Shown piece after piece: positions 1 to 7,839 of a DNA stretch of 64,000 nucleotides. Source of the stretch: Herbiconiux sp. L3-i23 (GTDB lineage: Bacteria > Actinomycetota > Actinomycetes > Actinomycetales > Microbacteriaceae); NCBI RefSeq assembly GCF_023734115.1, contig NZ_AP025737.1, positions 1,302,001 through 1,366,000 on the forward strand, given 5' to 3'. The translations under genes and the position numbers were made by a program. Each line of letters begins with the position of its first letter. Position 1 is the stretch's first letter. Under the pieces are notes generated by a model. The model did no database searches and had not been told where the DNA came from. It worked only from the letters and a program-made list of their open reading frames with translations.

Positions 1-280
1 GCTCCTCGATCGCCTCGACGATCGGGTCGAAGCTGCGGGCGTCGAGTTCGGGGTCGAAGGGCAGCACCTCGAGGCTCGAACACCGCGACTGGGCTTCGCG
101 CAGTCGGAGACCGCGTTTCACCCCTTCGGCTCGGGCGCTCGACGAGCAGGCGTGCACCTCGCCCTTGTCGATGAGCGCGAGAGGGGTGTCGAGGGGGATG
201 CCGGCCGCCCGTGCGGCGGCGAACGCCGGCCAGTCGGGGCACCACAGCAGCATCGTGCGGGTCGTCTCGGCGAGCGTCAT
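1..280 (-). CDS. imuB: DNA polymerase Y family protein ImuB, N-terminal part (cut by window edge)
   Basis: Only the first 93 residues are inside the window. They begin with an LWCPDWP motif and continue through PLALIDKGEVHACSSSA and an ARAEGVKRGLRLREAQ stretch, the pattern of the N-terminal fingers/palm of ImuB/DinB-like Y-family proteins. ImuB is the inactive Y-family adaptor that links ImuA and the error-prone polymerase DnaE2 in the actinobacterial SOS mutasome. The ATG overlaps the imuA stop as TGATG, so the two are translationally coupled, and both sit behind one LexA box. dnaE2 is expected next, beyond the edge. An internal Met (MLLW) is an alternative start. Confidence 0.82.
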   Translation of the reverse strand, partial: MTLAETTRTMLLWCPDWPAFAAARAAGIPLDTPLALIDKGEVHACSSSARAEGVKRGLRLREAQSRCSSLEVLPFDPELDARSFDPIVEAIEE

Positions 281-1038
281 CAGATCGCCCTCGGGAACGA
301 CGCCGGCTCCTCGTCGAGCGGTCCGGTCGCCGTGGAGAGGGGAAGGGGGATGTCGGCGCCCGGGTCGGAGCGGTATCGGGGAGCATCGGCGGGGACGGGA
401 TCGATGCGCACCCATTTGCGTCGCGACGGGCGTCCGCGGAACTCGGCTTCGACCTGCATGCGCCGTCCGGTGATCATGCCGTGCCCGTCGCCGAGTCCGC
501 TCCACTCGTTGGCGGTCACCGTGAGCCGGGCCTCACTGCCCGGCCACTCGCCGAGCGAGATGAGCGCGGCGTCGCGTTTGCGCAACCTCGCGGCGAGGCG
601 TCCGGCGTCGGCGTCGGAGACGCGTCGGGGCGGGCGGACGACGACCACGGTGAGCACGTCGGCGAGCGCCGAGGCGACGGTCAGCCAGTGATCGCCGGGG
701 TCGGGCACGAGCACGAGGCGGGAGAGGTCGATGCCGCGAGCGATGGCGGCCTGGGCGCCGAACTCGGGCACCCCGACGACTCCGCACCAGGCACCCGCCG
801 CCGAGGGTGCCGCGAGCATGCTCATGGCGAGGGTGAGCGACCCGCCGATCGAGTAGGCCGCTCCCGCCCGCATCATGCCGTCGGGGAGGAGCCCTGCGAA
901 CATGGGCGATGTCGCGAGCCCCTTGGTCTGCAGGGTGGTCGCCTGCATCTCCTTGATGCGCGACTGCAGCTCGCGGATGCGCTCCATCGCGTCCGCACCG
1001 GAGGGTGCGGCGAGGGACGAAGCGGTCACGGCAGCCAC
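280..1038 (-). CDS. imuA: ImuA-like SOS mutagenesis protein
   Basis: A 252-residue protein, the usual length for actinobacterial ImuA. It is a RecA-superfamily-like protein that works with ImuB and DnaE2 in damage-induced translesion synthesis. An N-terminal helix (MERIRELQSRIKEMQ) is followed by a RecA-like core with GGSLTLAMSM near residue 65, where a canonical Walker A is absent, and LSRLVLVP, as in actinobacterial relatives. The start is a GTG 9 bases downstream of the SOS box. That leaves almost no leader, so the true start could also be GTG at codon 4 or ATG at codon 18. It overlaps imuB by one base (TGATG). Identification rests on sequence pattern plus the SOS box and ImuB neighbour. 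Confidence 0.75.
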   Translation of the reverse strand: MAAVTASSLAAPSGADAMERIRELQSRIKEMQATTLQTKGLATSPMFAGLLPDGMMRAGAAYSIGGSLTLAMSMLAAPSAAGAWCGVVGVPEFGAQAAIARGIDLSRLVLVPDPGDHWLTVASALADVLTVVVVRPPRRVSDADAGRLAARLRKRDAALISLGEWPGSEARLTVTANEWSGLGDGHGMITGRRMQVEAEFRGRPSRRKWVRIDPVPADAPRYRSDPGADIPLPLSTATGPLDEEPASFPRAI

Positions 1039-1047
1039 ATCCCAGTT

Positions 1048-1063
1048 TCGAACATGTGTTCGA
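1048..1063. promoter_or_regulatory. LexA-binding SOS box of the imuA-imuB operon
   Basis: TCGAACATGTGTTCGA is a perfect 16-bp palindrome and an exact match to the actinobacterial SOS box TCGAAC-N4-GTTCGA recognised by LexA. It lies just upstream of imuA, so the operon should be repressed by LexA and induced by DNA damage. Confidence 0.9.
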
Positions 1064-1101
1064 CGGTGTCAAACGCCGCCGACACTGGGAAGTGGCTGCG
1101 C

Positions 1102-1122
1102 GACCGCTCAGCCCGAGCGGTC
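1102..1122 (-). terminator. Hairpin downstream of small acidic gene pair
   Basis: GACCGCTC and GAGCGGTC form a perfect 8-bp stem with a 5-nt AGCCC loop, six bases past the stop of the 60-residue protein. There is no U tract, which is usual for terminators in this kind of genome. Confidence 0.5.
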
Positions 1123-1127
1123 CGCTG

Positions 1128-1310
1128 TCACCGTTCGGAGGTCGCCTCGAGGTCGGGGCCGGTCTCGCCGGCTCCGTCGACGGTCAGCAGTCCGTCCGGG
1201 TCCTTCGGACCCCGCTTCCCCGTGAGTCGCTCGCCGACCGCGTCCGGGTCTCCGGCCGCAACCGGCTTGTCCACGTGGTCGGGAGGAGGGAGCTGGCCTT
1301 CGCGGGCCAT
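1128..1310 (-). CDS. Small hydrophilic protein of unknown function
   Basis: A 60-residue polypeptide rich in Pro, Gly, Asp and Glu (for example GDPDAVGERLTGKRGPKDPDG), with no hydrophobic core and probably disordered. The ATG overlaps the stop of the upstream acidic gene as TGATG, so the two are translationally coupled, and a hairpin follows. No family is recognised. The tight coupling to a gene with a clear ribosome site is the main reason to believe it is expressed. Similar small acidic proteins recur elsewhere in this window. Confidence 0.55.
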   Translation of the reverse strand: MAREGQLPPPDHVDKPVAAGDPDAVGERLTGKRGPKDPDGLLTVDGAGETGPDLEATSER

Positions 1311-1558
1311 CAGCTCTGCTCGACGGGGCCGTTCGACCCGGAGTCGTCGAGCCCGACGATCTCCTCGCCGGCGAGCTCGTTCTCGTCGAGTACCGGCTCG
1401 CCCTCCGCGGGGGAACCGCCGGTCGGGCCGTTGTTGCCGTCGCCCGCGCCCGGGAGAACCGTCTCGCCGGCCACCGCGTCGTTCGTCACCGTCTGCTTCG
1501 ACTCCGCATCGATGCGCTCGTCGTCGTAGGCTCCGCCGTCGGGGATGCTGTCGCTCAT
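1310..1558 (-). CDS. Small acidic protein, probably disordered
   Basis: The 82 residues start MSDSIPDGGAYDDERIDAES and carry many Asp/Glu and Gly/Pro, with no signal peptide or membrane segment. The ATG has a good ribosome site (GAGAGGAATCGCG before it). An open frame extends further upstream, but that part is arginine-rich out-of-frame sequence and is not credible. It is first in a two-gene unit with the 60-residue protein. The function is unknown. The amino-acid style resembles the acidic proteins near 18.2 kb and 31.1 kb. Confidence 0.6.
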   Translation of the reverse strand: MSDSIPDGGAYDDERIDAESKQTVTNDAVAGETVLPGAGDGNNGPTGGSPAEGEPVLDENELAGEEIVGLDDSGSNGPVEQS

Positions 1559-1695
1559 CGCGATTCCTCTCGTTCCTGCTCGTGGAAGGTGTCCACCCAC
1601 GCTACGAGCTCGTCCCTGGAAGCTCGGGGAGCGTCCTGCCGACTCCCAGGCGGAGTCGACCGGAGAGTCGGCGAGAACGATCGGACGCGGCGCTG

Positions 1696-3375
1696 TCAGG
1701 AGGCGAGCTCGAGGAGGTCGTTCTCCTCGATCAGTTCGAGCGAGAGCACCCGGTAGCCTTCGCTCTCGAAGAACACGGTCACCCGGTCGTCTTCGACCTT
1801 CGTCACCGTGCCGTCGCCCCACTCGCGGTGCCGCACCGCGGCGTCGAGGGGGAAGGGCACGTCGGCGTCGGCCGCCGGACGGTGCTCCTCGTACGCGGTG
1901 CCCGAGGTGCAGGTGTCGCAGTCGCCGCACGGCTCGCTGCGCGCCTCGCCGAAGTAGCCGAGCAGGAAGATCCTGCGGCACTCGAGGGTCTCGGAGTAGG
2001 AGCGCATCATCGCGATGCGGGACTCGTCGATGCGTTCGTGCTGCTCGGCCACCCCGAACGCGGCCGCGACCGCGTCCTCGACGCTCGTCCCGGTGGCGAG
2101 GGCGAGCCGCTCCCCGTGCCTCGTCACGGCGAGCGAGTCGACGAGCAGGCCGATGCTCGACCCGAGTTGGCGTGTACTGGACTTCGTGGCGTCGGCGAGT
2201 TCGCCGAGACCCACCGGATGCGACGCGGACGCGAGCGCGGCGGCGATCCGTTCCAGCCGGCTCCGATTCGGAGATCCGCTCGCGAAGAACCGGCGCAGCG
2301 AGAGGTCCTCCGGCCGGTAGTGCAGCCGGGCGATGGCGGACTCGCCGTCTCTGCCCGCCCTGCCCACCTCCTGGTAGTAGGCGTCGATCGATTCGGGCAC
2401 GGCCTCGTGCACGACGAAGCGGATGTTCGGCTTGTCGATGCCCATCCCGAAGGCGCTCGTGGCGACGACGACGTCGAACTCGTCGTCCCGGAAGCCTTCG
2501 TGCAGTTCACGGCGGCGCTTCGCCGGAAGGCCGCCGTGATAGGCGGCGGTGCGCAACCCGCGGCTCTCCAGGAGTTCCGCGTACTCCTCGGTGTCGCGTC
2601 GGGTGGCCACGTAGAGCAGGCCGGGCTTCGGCAGGGCGTCGATCTCGTCGAGGATCGTGGCCCGCTTGTCGTGCTCCTCGGTGTGCCGCTCGACCTCGAG
2701 CCGGATGTTCGGCCGGTCGTAGCCGCGCGAGAGCAGCAGCTCGTCGCGCAGCCCGAGACGGTCGATGATCTCCTCGCGGACGGGTCCGGACCCGGTCGCC
2801 GTCATCGCGAGGATCGGTGGACGCCCGAGCGCCTCCGCGGCGTCGCGGAGGCGCAGGTAGTCGGGCCGGAAGTCGTGACCCCACGAGGACACGCAGTGCG
2901 CCTCGTCGACGACGAAGAGGGAGACGCCGGCGCCGCGCAGACGTTCGATCACCTCGTCACGGGCGAGCTGTTCGGGGGAAAGGAACAGGTACTCGGCGCT
3001 GCCGCCGCCGAGCTGCGCCCACGCCTCCTCGTTCTTCGTGTCGCTCTGGGCCGAGTTGATGGCGACGGCGTGCGGCGCCCCGTCGCGTGCGGCGATGCCG
3101 GCGACCTGATCGGCCTGCAGGGCGATGAGCGGCGATACGACGACGGTCGGGCCGGGCAGCAGCGCGCCGGCGACCTTGTAGACGGCCGACTTGCCGTATC
3201 CCGTCGGCATGATGGCGAGCACGTCGCGCCCGGCGACGGAACCGGCGATCGCCTCGGCGAGACCGGGTCGCAGCTCCGACCAACCGAACATCTCGTCGGC
3301 CACGCGACGGATGCGCTCGTCGGTGCGGTCGGCGCTTCGTTCTTCAGTGGTTGCGGCGGCGTCAGTCGATGTCAC
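1696..3375 (-). CDS. recQ: RecQ-family ATP-dependent DNA helicase
   Basis: A 559-residue superfamily-2 3'-5' DNA helicase acting in recombination and fork repair. Walker A (MPTGYGKS) is near residue 56-63. The DEAH box at 157-160 is followed by the RecQ-specific aromatic loop CVSSWGHDFRPDY. The helicase C domain carries QEVGRAGRDG. A zinc-binding subdomain has Cys residues in CRRIFLLGYF and CGDCDTC. The last 60 residues (VRHREWGDGTVTKVEDDRVTVFF) match the DUF3553-type beta domain found on some actinobacterial RecQ proteins in place of HRDC. The frame is intact. It stands alone between intergenic gaps, and no SOS box is visible in front of it. Confidence 0.93.
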   Translation of the reverse strand: MTSTDAAATTEERSADRTDERIRRVADEMFGWSELRPGLAEAIAGSVAGRDVLAIMPTGYGKSAVYKVAGALLPGPTVVVSPLIALQADQVAGIAARDGAPHAVAINSAQSDTKNEEAWAQLGGGSAEYLFLSPEQLARDEVIERLRGAGVSLFVVDEAHCVSSWGHDFRPDYLRLRDAAEALGRPPILAMTATGSGPVREEIIDRLGLRDELLLSRGYDRPNIRLEVERHTEEHDKRATILDEIDALPKPGLLYVATRRDTEEYAELLESRGLRTAAYHGGLPAKRRRELHEGFRDDEFDVVVATSAFGMGIDKPNIRFVVHEAVPESIDAYYQEVGRAGRDGESAIARLHYRPEDLSLRRFFASGSPNRSRLERIAAALASASHPVGLGELADATKSSTRQLGSSIGLLVDSLAVTRHGERLALATGTSVEDAVAAAFGVAEQHERIDESRIAMMRSYSETLECRRIFLLGYFGEARSEPCGDCDTCTSGTAYEEHRPAADADVPFPLDAAVRHREWGDGTVTKVEDDRVTVFFESEGYRVLSLELIEENDLLELAS

Positions 3376-3430
3376 GACTGCATGCTGACACAGCGATTCT
3401 GGGAAATGCGGCTCGGGTCGGAGCTTCGCC

Positions 3431-3763
3431 TCAGGCGGCGCCGCGGTCGCGGTCGAGGCGGCCCAGCATGTTCCACACCGTGGTCGTGAGGTCGGGGTGC
3501 TCGAGTGCGATCAGCCGCAGGACGCCGAATTCGAACCTCTCGGCGCGGGCGGGGTCGGCGGCCGGGTGGTACGCCTTCGCCCGTTGCTCGCCCAGGTCGA
3601 GCGCAGCGATGGTGTCCTCGCGGAGGATGCGCACCACCCGCTCGTCGACGGTGGGCATGTCGGGGATGAACTGCCACGGGTCCTCGCCGTCGCGGCAGCG
3701 TTGCTCGATCTCGGCCTGCAACTCGTCGCGCGCCTCCGCGCGCAGTGTCGACAGCGTCCCCAC
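3431..3763 (-). CDS. Conserved hypothetical protein
   Basis: A 110-residue, mostly alpha-helical soluble protein (VGTLSTLRAEARDELQAEIEQRCRDGEDPWQF in outline). The GTG start is chosen because GGAGGGGAG sits 7 bases before it; the upstream ATG lacks such a site. No signal peptide, membrane segment or known catalytic motif is visible, and the family is not recognised. It is a single gene between recQ and the VOC gene on the same strand. Confidence 0.55.
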   Translation of the reverse strand: MGTLSTLRAEARDELQAEIEQRCRDGEDPWQFIPDMPTVDERVVRILREDTIAALDLGEQRAKAYHPAADPARAERFEFGVLRLIALEHPDLTTTVWNMLGRLDRDRGAA

Positions 3764-3839
3764 GCCTGCTCTCCCCTCCGTGAGCTTCCGACCATACGAC
3801 AGCCCGGTGACCACACCGGACCGACGCCTCACAGGTGTC

Positions 3840-4244
3840 TCACTCGGACGCGGTGCCGCCGCCGCCGTTCGCGACGGGGATCCGTTCGGCGACGATCACC
3901 TCGATGCCGGTCGGGTCGATCAGTCGCGCGATCCGCTCGCCCCACGGCTGGTCCTCGGCGTCGGCGGTGACGACGGCGCCGAACGAGCGGGCGCGGCGCA
4001 CCACCTCGTGGACCTCGGCGACGTAGAACCAGATGGACACCTGGCTGGGCCCGCGCGGAGGGTCCGGGTGCGAGCCGAGTCCGAGTTCGGCGTCGCCGAT
4101 CTTCAGCGACACGTAGGTGGGGTCGTCGACCGGGAAGCGGTAGACGACCTCGCCGCCGAGGACGTCGCGGTAGAACCCGATGAGCGGCGGCAGCTCCGTC
4201 GCCACCACGATGGGGAATCCGTTCAGTGCCCGCTCTCCGGCCAT
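3840..4244 (-). CDS. VOC-superfamily (glyoxalase/bleomycin resistance-like) protein
   Basis: A 134-residue single-module vicinal-oxygen-chelate protein. It has LIGFYRDVLGGEVVYRF at the first beta-alpha-beta unit and a second half with VSIWFYVAEVHEVVRRARSFGA and WGERIARLIDPTGIEVIV. These are the usual repeats of the fold. The substrate cannot be told from sequence; family members include isomerases, dioxygenases and antibiotic-binding proteins. The start is placed at MAGERAL, with GGAGAAGG upstream, rather than at the longer arginine-rich extension. Confidence 0.75.
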   Translation of the reverse strand: MAGERALNGFPIVVATELPPLIGFYRDVLGGEVVYRFPVDDPTYVSLKIGDAELGLGSHPDPPRGPSQVSIWFYVAEVHEVVRRARSFGAVVTADAEDQPWGERIARLIDPTGIEVIVAERIPVANGGGGTASE

Positions 4245-4335
4245 GTTCGCCCGCCTTCTCCGATGTCGTTCAGATCCGCATTCCAGCAAGTCGACCTGTG
4301 AGGCGCAAGCAGACTCATCGAATAGCCTCGGATCC

Positions 4336-4815
4336 GTGTTCGATGTCGCGGTGACCTACCTGTTGCGGCACGGAGCGCGCGGCACCGAGGTGCTCCTCGG
4401 CGAGAAGCTCACCGGCCTCGGGGCGGGCAAGATCGTGGGGCCGGGCGGCAAGCTGGAGCCCGGCGAGAGCGCCGCGCAGGCCGCCGCGCGCGAGGTCGAG
4501 GAAGAGGTCGGTGTGCTCGTCCGACCGGACGATCTGCGTCGCGTCGCCCGTCTCGCCTACGAGTTCCCGCACCGGCCCGCCTGGAGCCAGCGGTCGACCG
4601 CCTTCCTCGCCGAGGTGTGGACGGGCGAGCCGCGCGCCAGCTCCGAGCTCGCCCCGCGCTGGTACCCGATCGACGCGCTGCCGCTCGAGCGGATGTGGGA
4701 CGACGCGCGGCGTTGGCTGCCGCGGGTGCTGACCGGCGAACGGATCTCCGTCGACTGCTCCTACGCCGACGACAACGACACCGTCGCCACCTGGGTCGAG
4801 GCGCCGCTCGACTGA
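4336..4815 (+). CDS. NUDIX hydrolase (MutT-like)
   Basis: A 159-residue protein with a complete Nudix box starting at GGKLEPGES and ending REVEEEVG, matching G-x5-E-x7-REU-x-EE-x-GU, the metal- and pyrophosphate-binding motif. Length and sequence best match 8-oxo-dGTP diphosphatase-type MutT proteins, which hydrolyse oxidised nucleoside triphosphates to monophosphates. The GTG start is chosen because the domain begins directly with FDVAVTYLL. Upstream in-frame sequence belongs to the antisense side of the VOC gene. Confidence 0.8.
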   Translation: MFDVAVTYLLRHGARGTEVLLGEKLTGLGAGKIVGPGGKLEPGESAAQAAAREVEEEVGVLVRPDDLRRVARLAYEFPHRPAWSQRSTAFLAEVWTGEPRASSELAPRWYPIDALPLERMWDDARRWLPRVLTGERISVDCSYADDNDTVATWVEAPLD

Positions 4816-4859
4816 CCTCGCTCCACTGGCGCCTCTCGCCTGACCTCGCTCGCCCGAGG

Positions 4860-5327
4860 TCAGAGCGTGCTCTGCCAGTCGAGGTTCACCACCTGGCCGA
4901 TGTAGACCGTCTCGCCGAAGTCGTGGATCGACGGGTTCATCCGCAGCAGCTGCTGCTGCGGCAGGTCGAAGCGTTGGGCGATGTCGAAGAAGGAGTCGCC
5001 GGCGACGACGGTGTACCGCTCCGGTTCACCGGAGGCGTCGGTCGTCGCGGTGCCCAGTGCACCCGTCCGCGGCCCGCTGTCGACGGCCGGTCCCTCCTGG
5101 ACCTCGGGGGCCGGCGCATTGGGGACGAGCGGATCGGCCCCGGGTGCTCCCGCCCCGGGCGCAGCGGGCGGGGTCGGGGTCACCGTCACGTACACCGTCT
5201 CGGCGGGTGCCGGCGCCGCAGTGACGAAGACGGTCTCGGCCGGCGTGGGGACGCAGCCGCTGAGCGCTGCAGCCAGCGCGAGACCGCTCACGACACCGAG
5301 CATCCCGCGGGATCGACCTCGGACCAT
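4860..5327 (-). CDS. LysM-domain lipoprotein
   Basis: A 155-residue exported protein. An N-terminal signal with lipobox LSGC puts the lipidated Cys at residue 25. A Pro/Ala/Thr-rich linker with repeated ETV(F/Y)VT motifs follows (about 30-100), then one LysM domain (YTVVAGDSFFDIAQRF to QVVNLDW, about 105-150). LysM binds N-acetylglucosamine in peptidoglycan, so it is probably a membrane-anchored, cell-wall-attached protein. GAGGAGG stands 5 bases before the ATG. It is a single gene, divergent from the next. Confidence 0.82.
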   Translation of the reverse strand: MVRGRSRGMLGVVSGLALAAALSGCVPTPAETVFVTAAPAPAETVYVTVTPTPPAAPGAGAPGADPLVPNAPAPEVQEGPAVDSGPRTGALGTATTDASGEPERYTVVAGDSFFDIAQRFDLPQQQLLRMNPSIHDFGETVYIGQVVNLDWQSTL

Positions 5328-5501
5328 GACCCTCCTCGGCCGGTCGCGGCGCTCGCCGCACGACCCGAGTCTGCCGATGCTCCGGTGGCGCCGCAACCGC
5401 GGATGATCCGGATGTCCTCCGCCGTGGCCTCGCGCGCGACGTTCCCCACAGACGCGGCCCGAACGGCCTGATGGCGGCGCGAACGGTGCGACTCTTCCGA
5501 C

Positions 5502-5906
5502 ATGGACGGCATCCGCAGCACCGCACTCGACACCGACGACGAACTGCTCGACGAGGTGATCTCGCTGCTGCATGCGGCGAACAAACCGGGACTCTGGCTC
5601 ATCTTCCTCGACGAGGGCAAACGGCTCTGTCAGACCCTCATCCCGATCGACGGCATCCCGACCGTCCCCGGGCCGGGTGAGGACGCGAGCTTCGCGCCGC
5701 TGCTCGACTGGCTCGCCGACGGCGAGGGCGCCGCATCGGTCGTGTTCGTCATCGAGCGGCACGGCGACGCGAGGACCACAGCCGCGGACGTCGCCTGGGC
5801 CCGGTGCCTCCGCACGGCCGCGGGCATCGCCGAGCTTCCGGTGCGCGGCCAGATCGTGCTGCACGACACCGGTGGGCGGTGGCTCGCGCCCGACGACTAC
5901 CTGTGA
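5502..5906 (+). CDS. Conserved hypothetical protein, weakly RadC/MPN-like
   Basis: The 134 residues form a soluble alpha/beta protein: MDGIRSTALDTDDELLDEV, then a strand GLWLIFLDEG, then VVFVIERHGDARTTAADVAWARCL and GQIVLHDTGGRWLAPDDYL. The order (a strand ending in His-x-Asp, then T-x-x-D-x-x-W helix, then a strand GQIVLHD) recalls RadC/JAB-type MPN domains but lacks the complete HxH-x-D metal site. The RadC link is a guess. No ribosome site is obvious, so the message may be leaderless. It is convergent with the MFS gene. Confidence 0.55.
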   Translation: MDGIRSTALDTDDELLDEVISLLHAANKPGLWLIFLDEGKRLCQTLIPIDGIPTVPGPGEDASFAPLLDWLADGEGAASVVFVIERHGDARTTAADVAWARCLRTAAGIAELPVRGQIVLHDTGGRWLAPDDYL

Positions 5907-5921
5907 GCCGCTCCACGCGTC

Positions 5922-7301
5922 CTAGTTCTGCGGCGTCTCGACGGCGACCTTCTCGGCGCTCGCCCGGTTCTGGATGCCGATCGCAGACGTCATGGCGCCG
6001 AGGAGCAACAGGACGGCGGCGATGATCACGGTGCGGTGGAAGGCCTCGAGATCGAGGGCGCCGCCGAAGATCGCACCGAGGAACGCGACCGCGACGAGAC
6101 CCGCGACCCTCGACACCGCGTTGTTGACGGCGGAGGCGATACCGCTGCGCGCCGGCTCGATCGCGCCGAGGATCGCCGAGGTCAGCGGCGCGACGGTGAT
6201 GGTGAGGCCGAGACCGAAGATCAGCAGCCCGGGCAGCATCTGCCACCAGAAGTCGAAGTCGCGCTGCACGAACAGCAGCCACAGGAAGCCGACAGCACCG
6301 ATCGCAGGACCGACCGCCATGAACCAGCGCGAGCCGTAGCGGCCGGCGAGACCGCCGAACGTGCCCGAGAGGAACAGCGGGATCAGCGCGGCGGGGAGGC
6401 TCGCGAAGCCGGCGAGGAAGGCGGGCGCGCCGACCACCTGCTGCAGGTAGAGGGTGACGACGAGAGGGCCGAGCGAGAGTGCGGCGTAGACGAACACGGT
6501 GGCGAGATTGCCGACCGCGAAGTTGCGCACCGAGAACAGGGCGAGCGGCAGCATCGGCTGCGCCGCCCGACGCTCCCACAGCAGATACGCGACGAAGAGC
6601 ACCGCGCCGCCGAGGAGCGGCACCAGCACGGCGGGGCTTCCCCAGCCGAGGCGTTCGTGCTCGATCAGTGCGAAGACGGGGCCGGCGAGACCCAGGGTGC
6701 CGAGCAGCGCTCCGATGACATCGACCCGGGCGCCGGAGGTCTTCTCGTGCCCGCCGCGCACACGGCTGAGCAGCAGCAGGGTGATGGCGATCGGCAGGAC
6801 GTTGATGCCGAAGATCCACCGCCATCCGACGGTGTCGACGAGCGCGCCGCCCAGCACGGGGCCAGCGATGAAGGCGACACCGGTGAACCCGGTCCACAGC
6901 CCGATCGCCCGTGCCTGCGCGGCGCCGGAGAAGCTCGAGGTGATGATCGCTAGAGAGCTCGGCACGAGCAGCGCCCCGCCGACCCCCTGGACGACGCGGG
7001 CGGCGATCAGCAGGCCCGCGGTGGGGGCGAGAGCGCAGGCGACCGAGGCGACACCGAAGAGGACGAGCCCCGCGACGAGGACCCGCGCGCGGCCGAGCGA
7101 GTCGGACAGCGAGCCGGCGAGCAGGATCAGTGCCGAGAGGCTGAGGAGGTAGCCGTCGAGCACCCACTGGCTGGTGACGATGCCGCCGCCCAGCTCGTCG
7201 ACCATGGCGGGCAGCGCGACGTTGACGATCGAGCCGTCGAGGAAGGGCACGAAGGAGGCGAGGATCGCGACCGTGAGGATCAGTCGCTGCCGGAGATCCA
7301 C
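5922..7301 (-). CDS. MFS transporter, DHA2 (14-TM drug exporter) family
   Basis: A 459-residue integral membrane protein with about 14 hydrophobic segments. It carries MFS signatures: DGSIVNVALPAM in TM1, QWVLDGYLLSLSALILLAGSLSDSLGRARV (motif A region between TM2 and TM3), and GFTGVAFIAGPVLGGALVD (motif C, typical of antiporters). EmrB/QacA-type relatives export drugs or small metabolites using the proton gradient. The substrate is unknown. It starts 4 bases after the stop of the upstream lipoprotein gene, so the two are probably cotranscribed. Confidence 0.88.
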   Translation of the reverse strand: MDLRQRLILTVAILASFVPFLDGSIVNVALPAMVDELGGGIVTSQWVLDGYLLSLSALILLAGSLSDSLGRARVLVAGLVLFGVASVACALAPTAGLLIAARVVQGVGGALLVPSSLAIITSSFSGAAQARAIGLWTGFTGVAFIAGPVLGGALVDTVGWRWIFGINVLPIAITLLLLSRVRGGHEKTSGARVDVIGALLGTLGLAGPVFALIEHERLGWGSPAVLVPLLGGAVLFVAYLLWERRAAQPMLPLALFSVRNFAVGNLATVFVYAALSLGPLVVTLYLQQVVGAPAFLAGFASLPAALIPLFLSGTFGGLAGRYGSRWFMAVGPAIGAVGFLWLLFVQRDFDFWWQMLPGLLIFGLGLTITVAPLTSAILGAIEPARSGIASAVNNAVSRVAGLVAVAFLGAIFGGALDLEAFHRTVIIAAVLLLLGAMTSAIGIQNRASAEKVAVETPQN

Positions 7302-7305
7302 GCGG

Positions 7306-7701
7306 TTACTCGGTCACCTGGAGGGTGAAGGCGATCTCATCGGTGCCGTCCGTCAGCGAGACCTCGGTGCTGCCGGCCTCGAGCGGCGTGATGCCCGGGT
7401 TGAAGGTGGCGCCGTCCTTCGTGCCGCCGGGAGTGAACTCCGCGATGGCGGGATCGGAGAAGGTGGCGCTCCACGCGTCGGGGGTCTCGGCGTCGAGGTC
7501 GAGAACGCGTCCCATCGGCAGCGTGACGGTCGTGCCGGCGAGCGCGCCGTCGACGGTGACGATCACCGGACCGATCGCGCTCGGGCTGGGGGAGGCGTCG
7601 GGCCCCGCGCCGCCCGCCGCGCAACCGCTCAACAGCAGAGTCCCGGCGAGGATTCCGCCGATCGTCGCGCCCACCGTCGCGCCCACTGACAACCGTCGCA
7701 T
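7306..7701 (-). CDS. Lipoprotein with beta-sandwich domain (chagasin-like?)
   Basis: A 131-residue exported protein whose lipobox LLSGC follows a hydrophobic signal. The mature part is a short Ala/Pro/Ser linker and a roughly 90-residue all-beta domain (VIVTVDGALAGTTVTLPMGRVLDLD, ending EVSLTDGTDEIAFTLQV). Strand order and the final F-x-L-x-V resemble bacterial Ig-like or chagasin/ICP-type protease-inhibitor folds, but this is only an impression. GAGGAGAG precedes the ATG at residue 11 of the longest frame, which decides the start. It is cotranscribed with the MFS exporter. Confidence 0.65.
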   Translation of the reverse strand: MRRLSVGATVGATIGGILAGTLLLSGCAAGGAGPDASPSPSAIGPVIVTVDGALAGTTVTLPMGRVLDLDAETPDAWSATFSDPAIAEFTPGGTKDGATFNPGITPLEAGSTEVSLTDGTDEIAFTLQVTE

Positions 7702-7806
7702 CCGACTCTCCTCGCTCGTGTCGGCGCCCATGGTCGCGCCTGCGCGTCACGCTATCGAATCGCGAGGGGGGATGGTGGGACGACGGACCGGGACGAGGAC
7801 CGGGAA

Positions 7807-7835
7807 GGCGGCCGGCCCCGTCGGAGCCGGCCGCC
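7807..7835 (-). terminator. Terminator of the lactonase-ABC transporter operon
   Basis: GGCGGCCGGC and GCCGGCCGCC form a perfect 10-bp all-GC stem with a 9-nt loop, starting 4 bases after the permease stop codon. There is no U tract. Confidence 0.75.
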
Positions 7836-7839
7836 ACGG

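Noticed and set aside
211-3489. A very long open frame (1092 codons) on the plus strand across recQ and imuA
   Set aside because: It is the antisense shadow of conserved genes on the minus strand. High GC content removes stop codons, the product is Arg/Gly/Val-rich, and it shows no domain.
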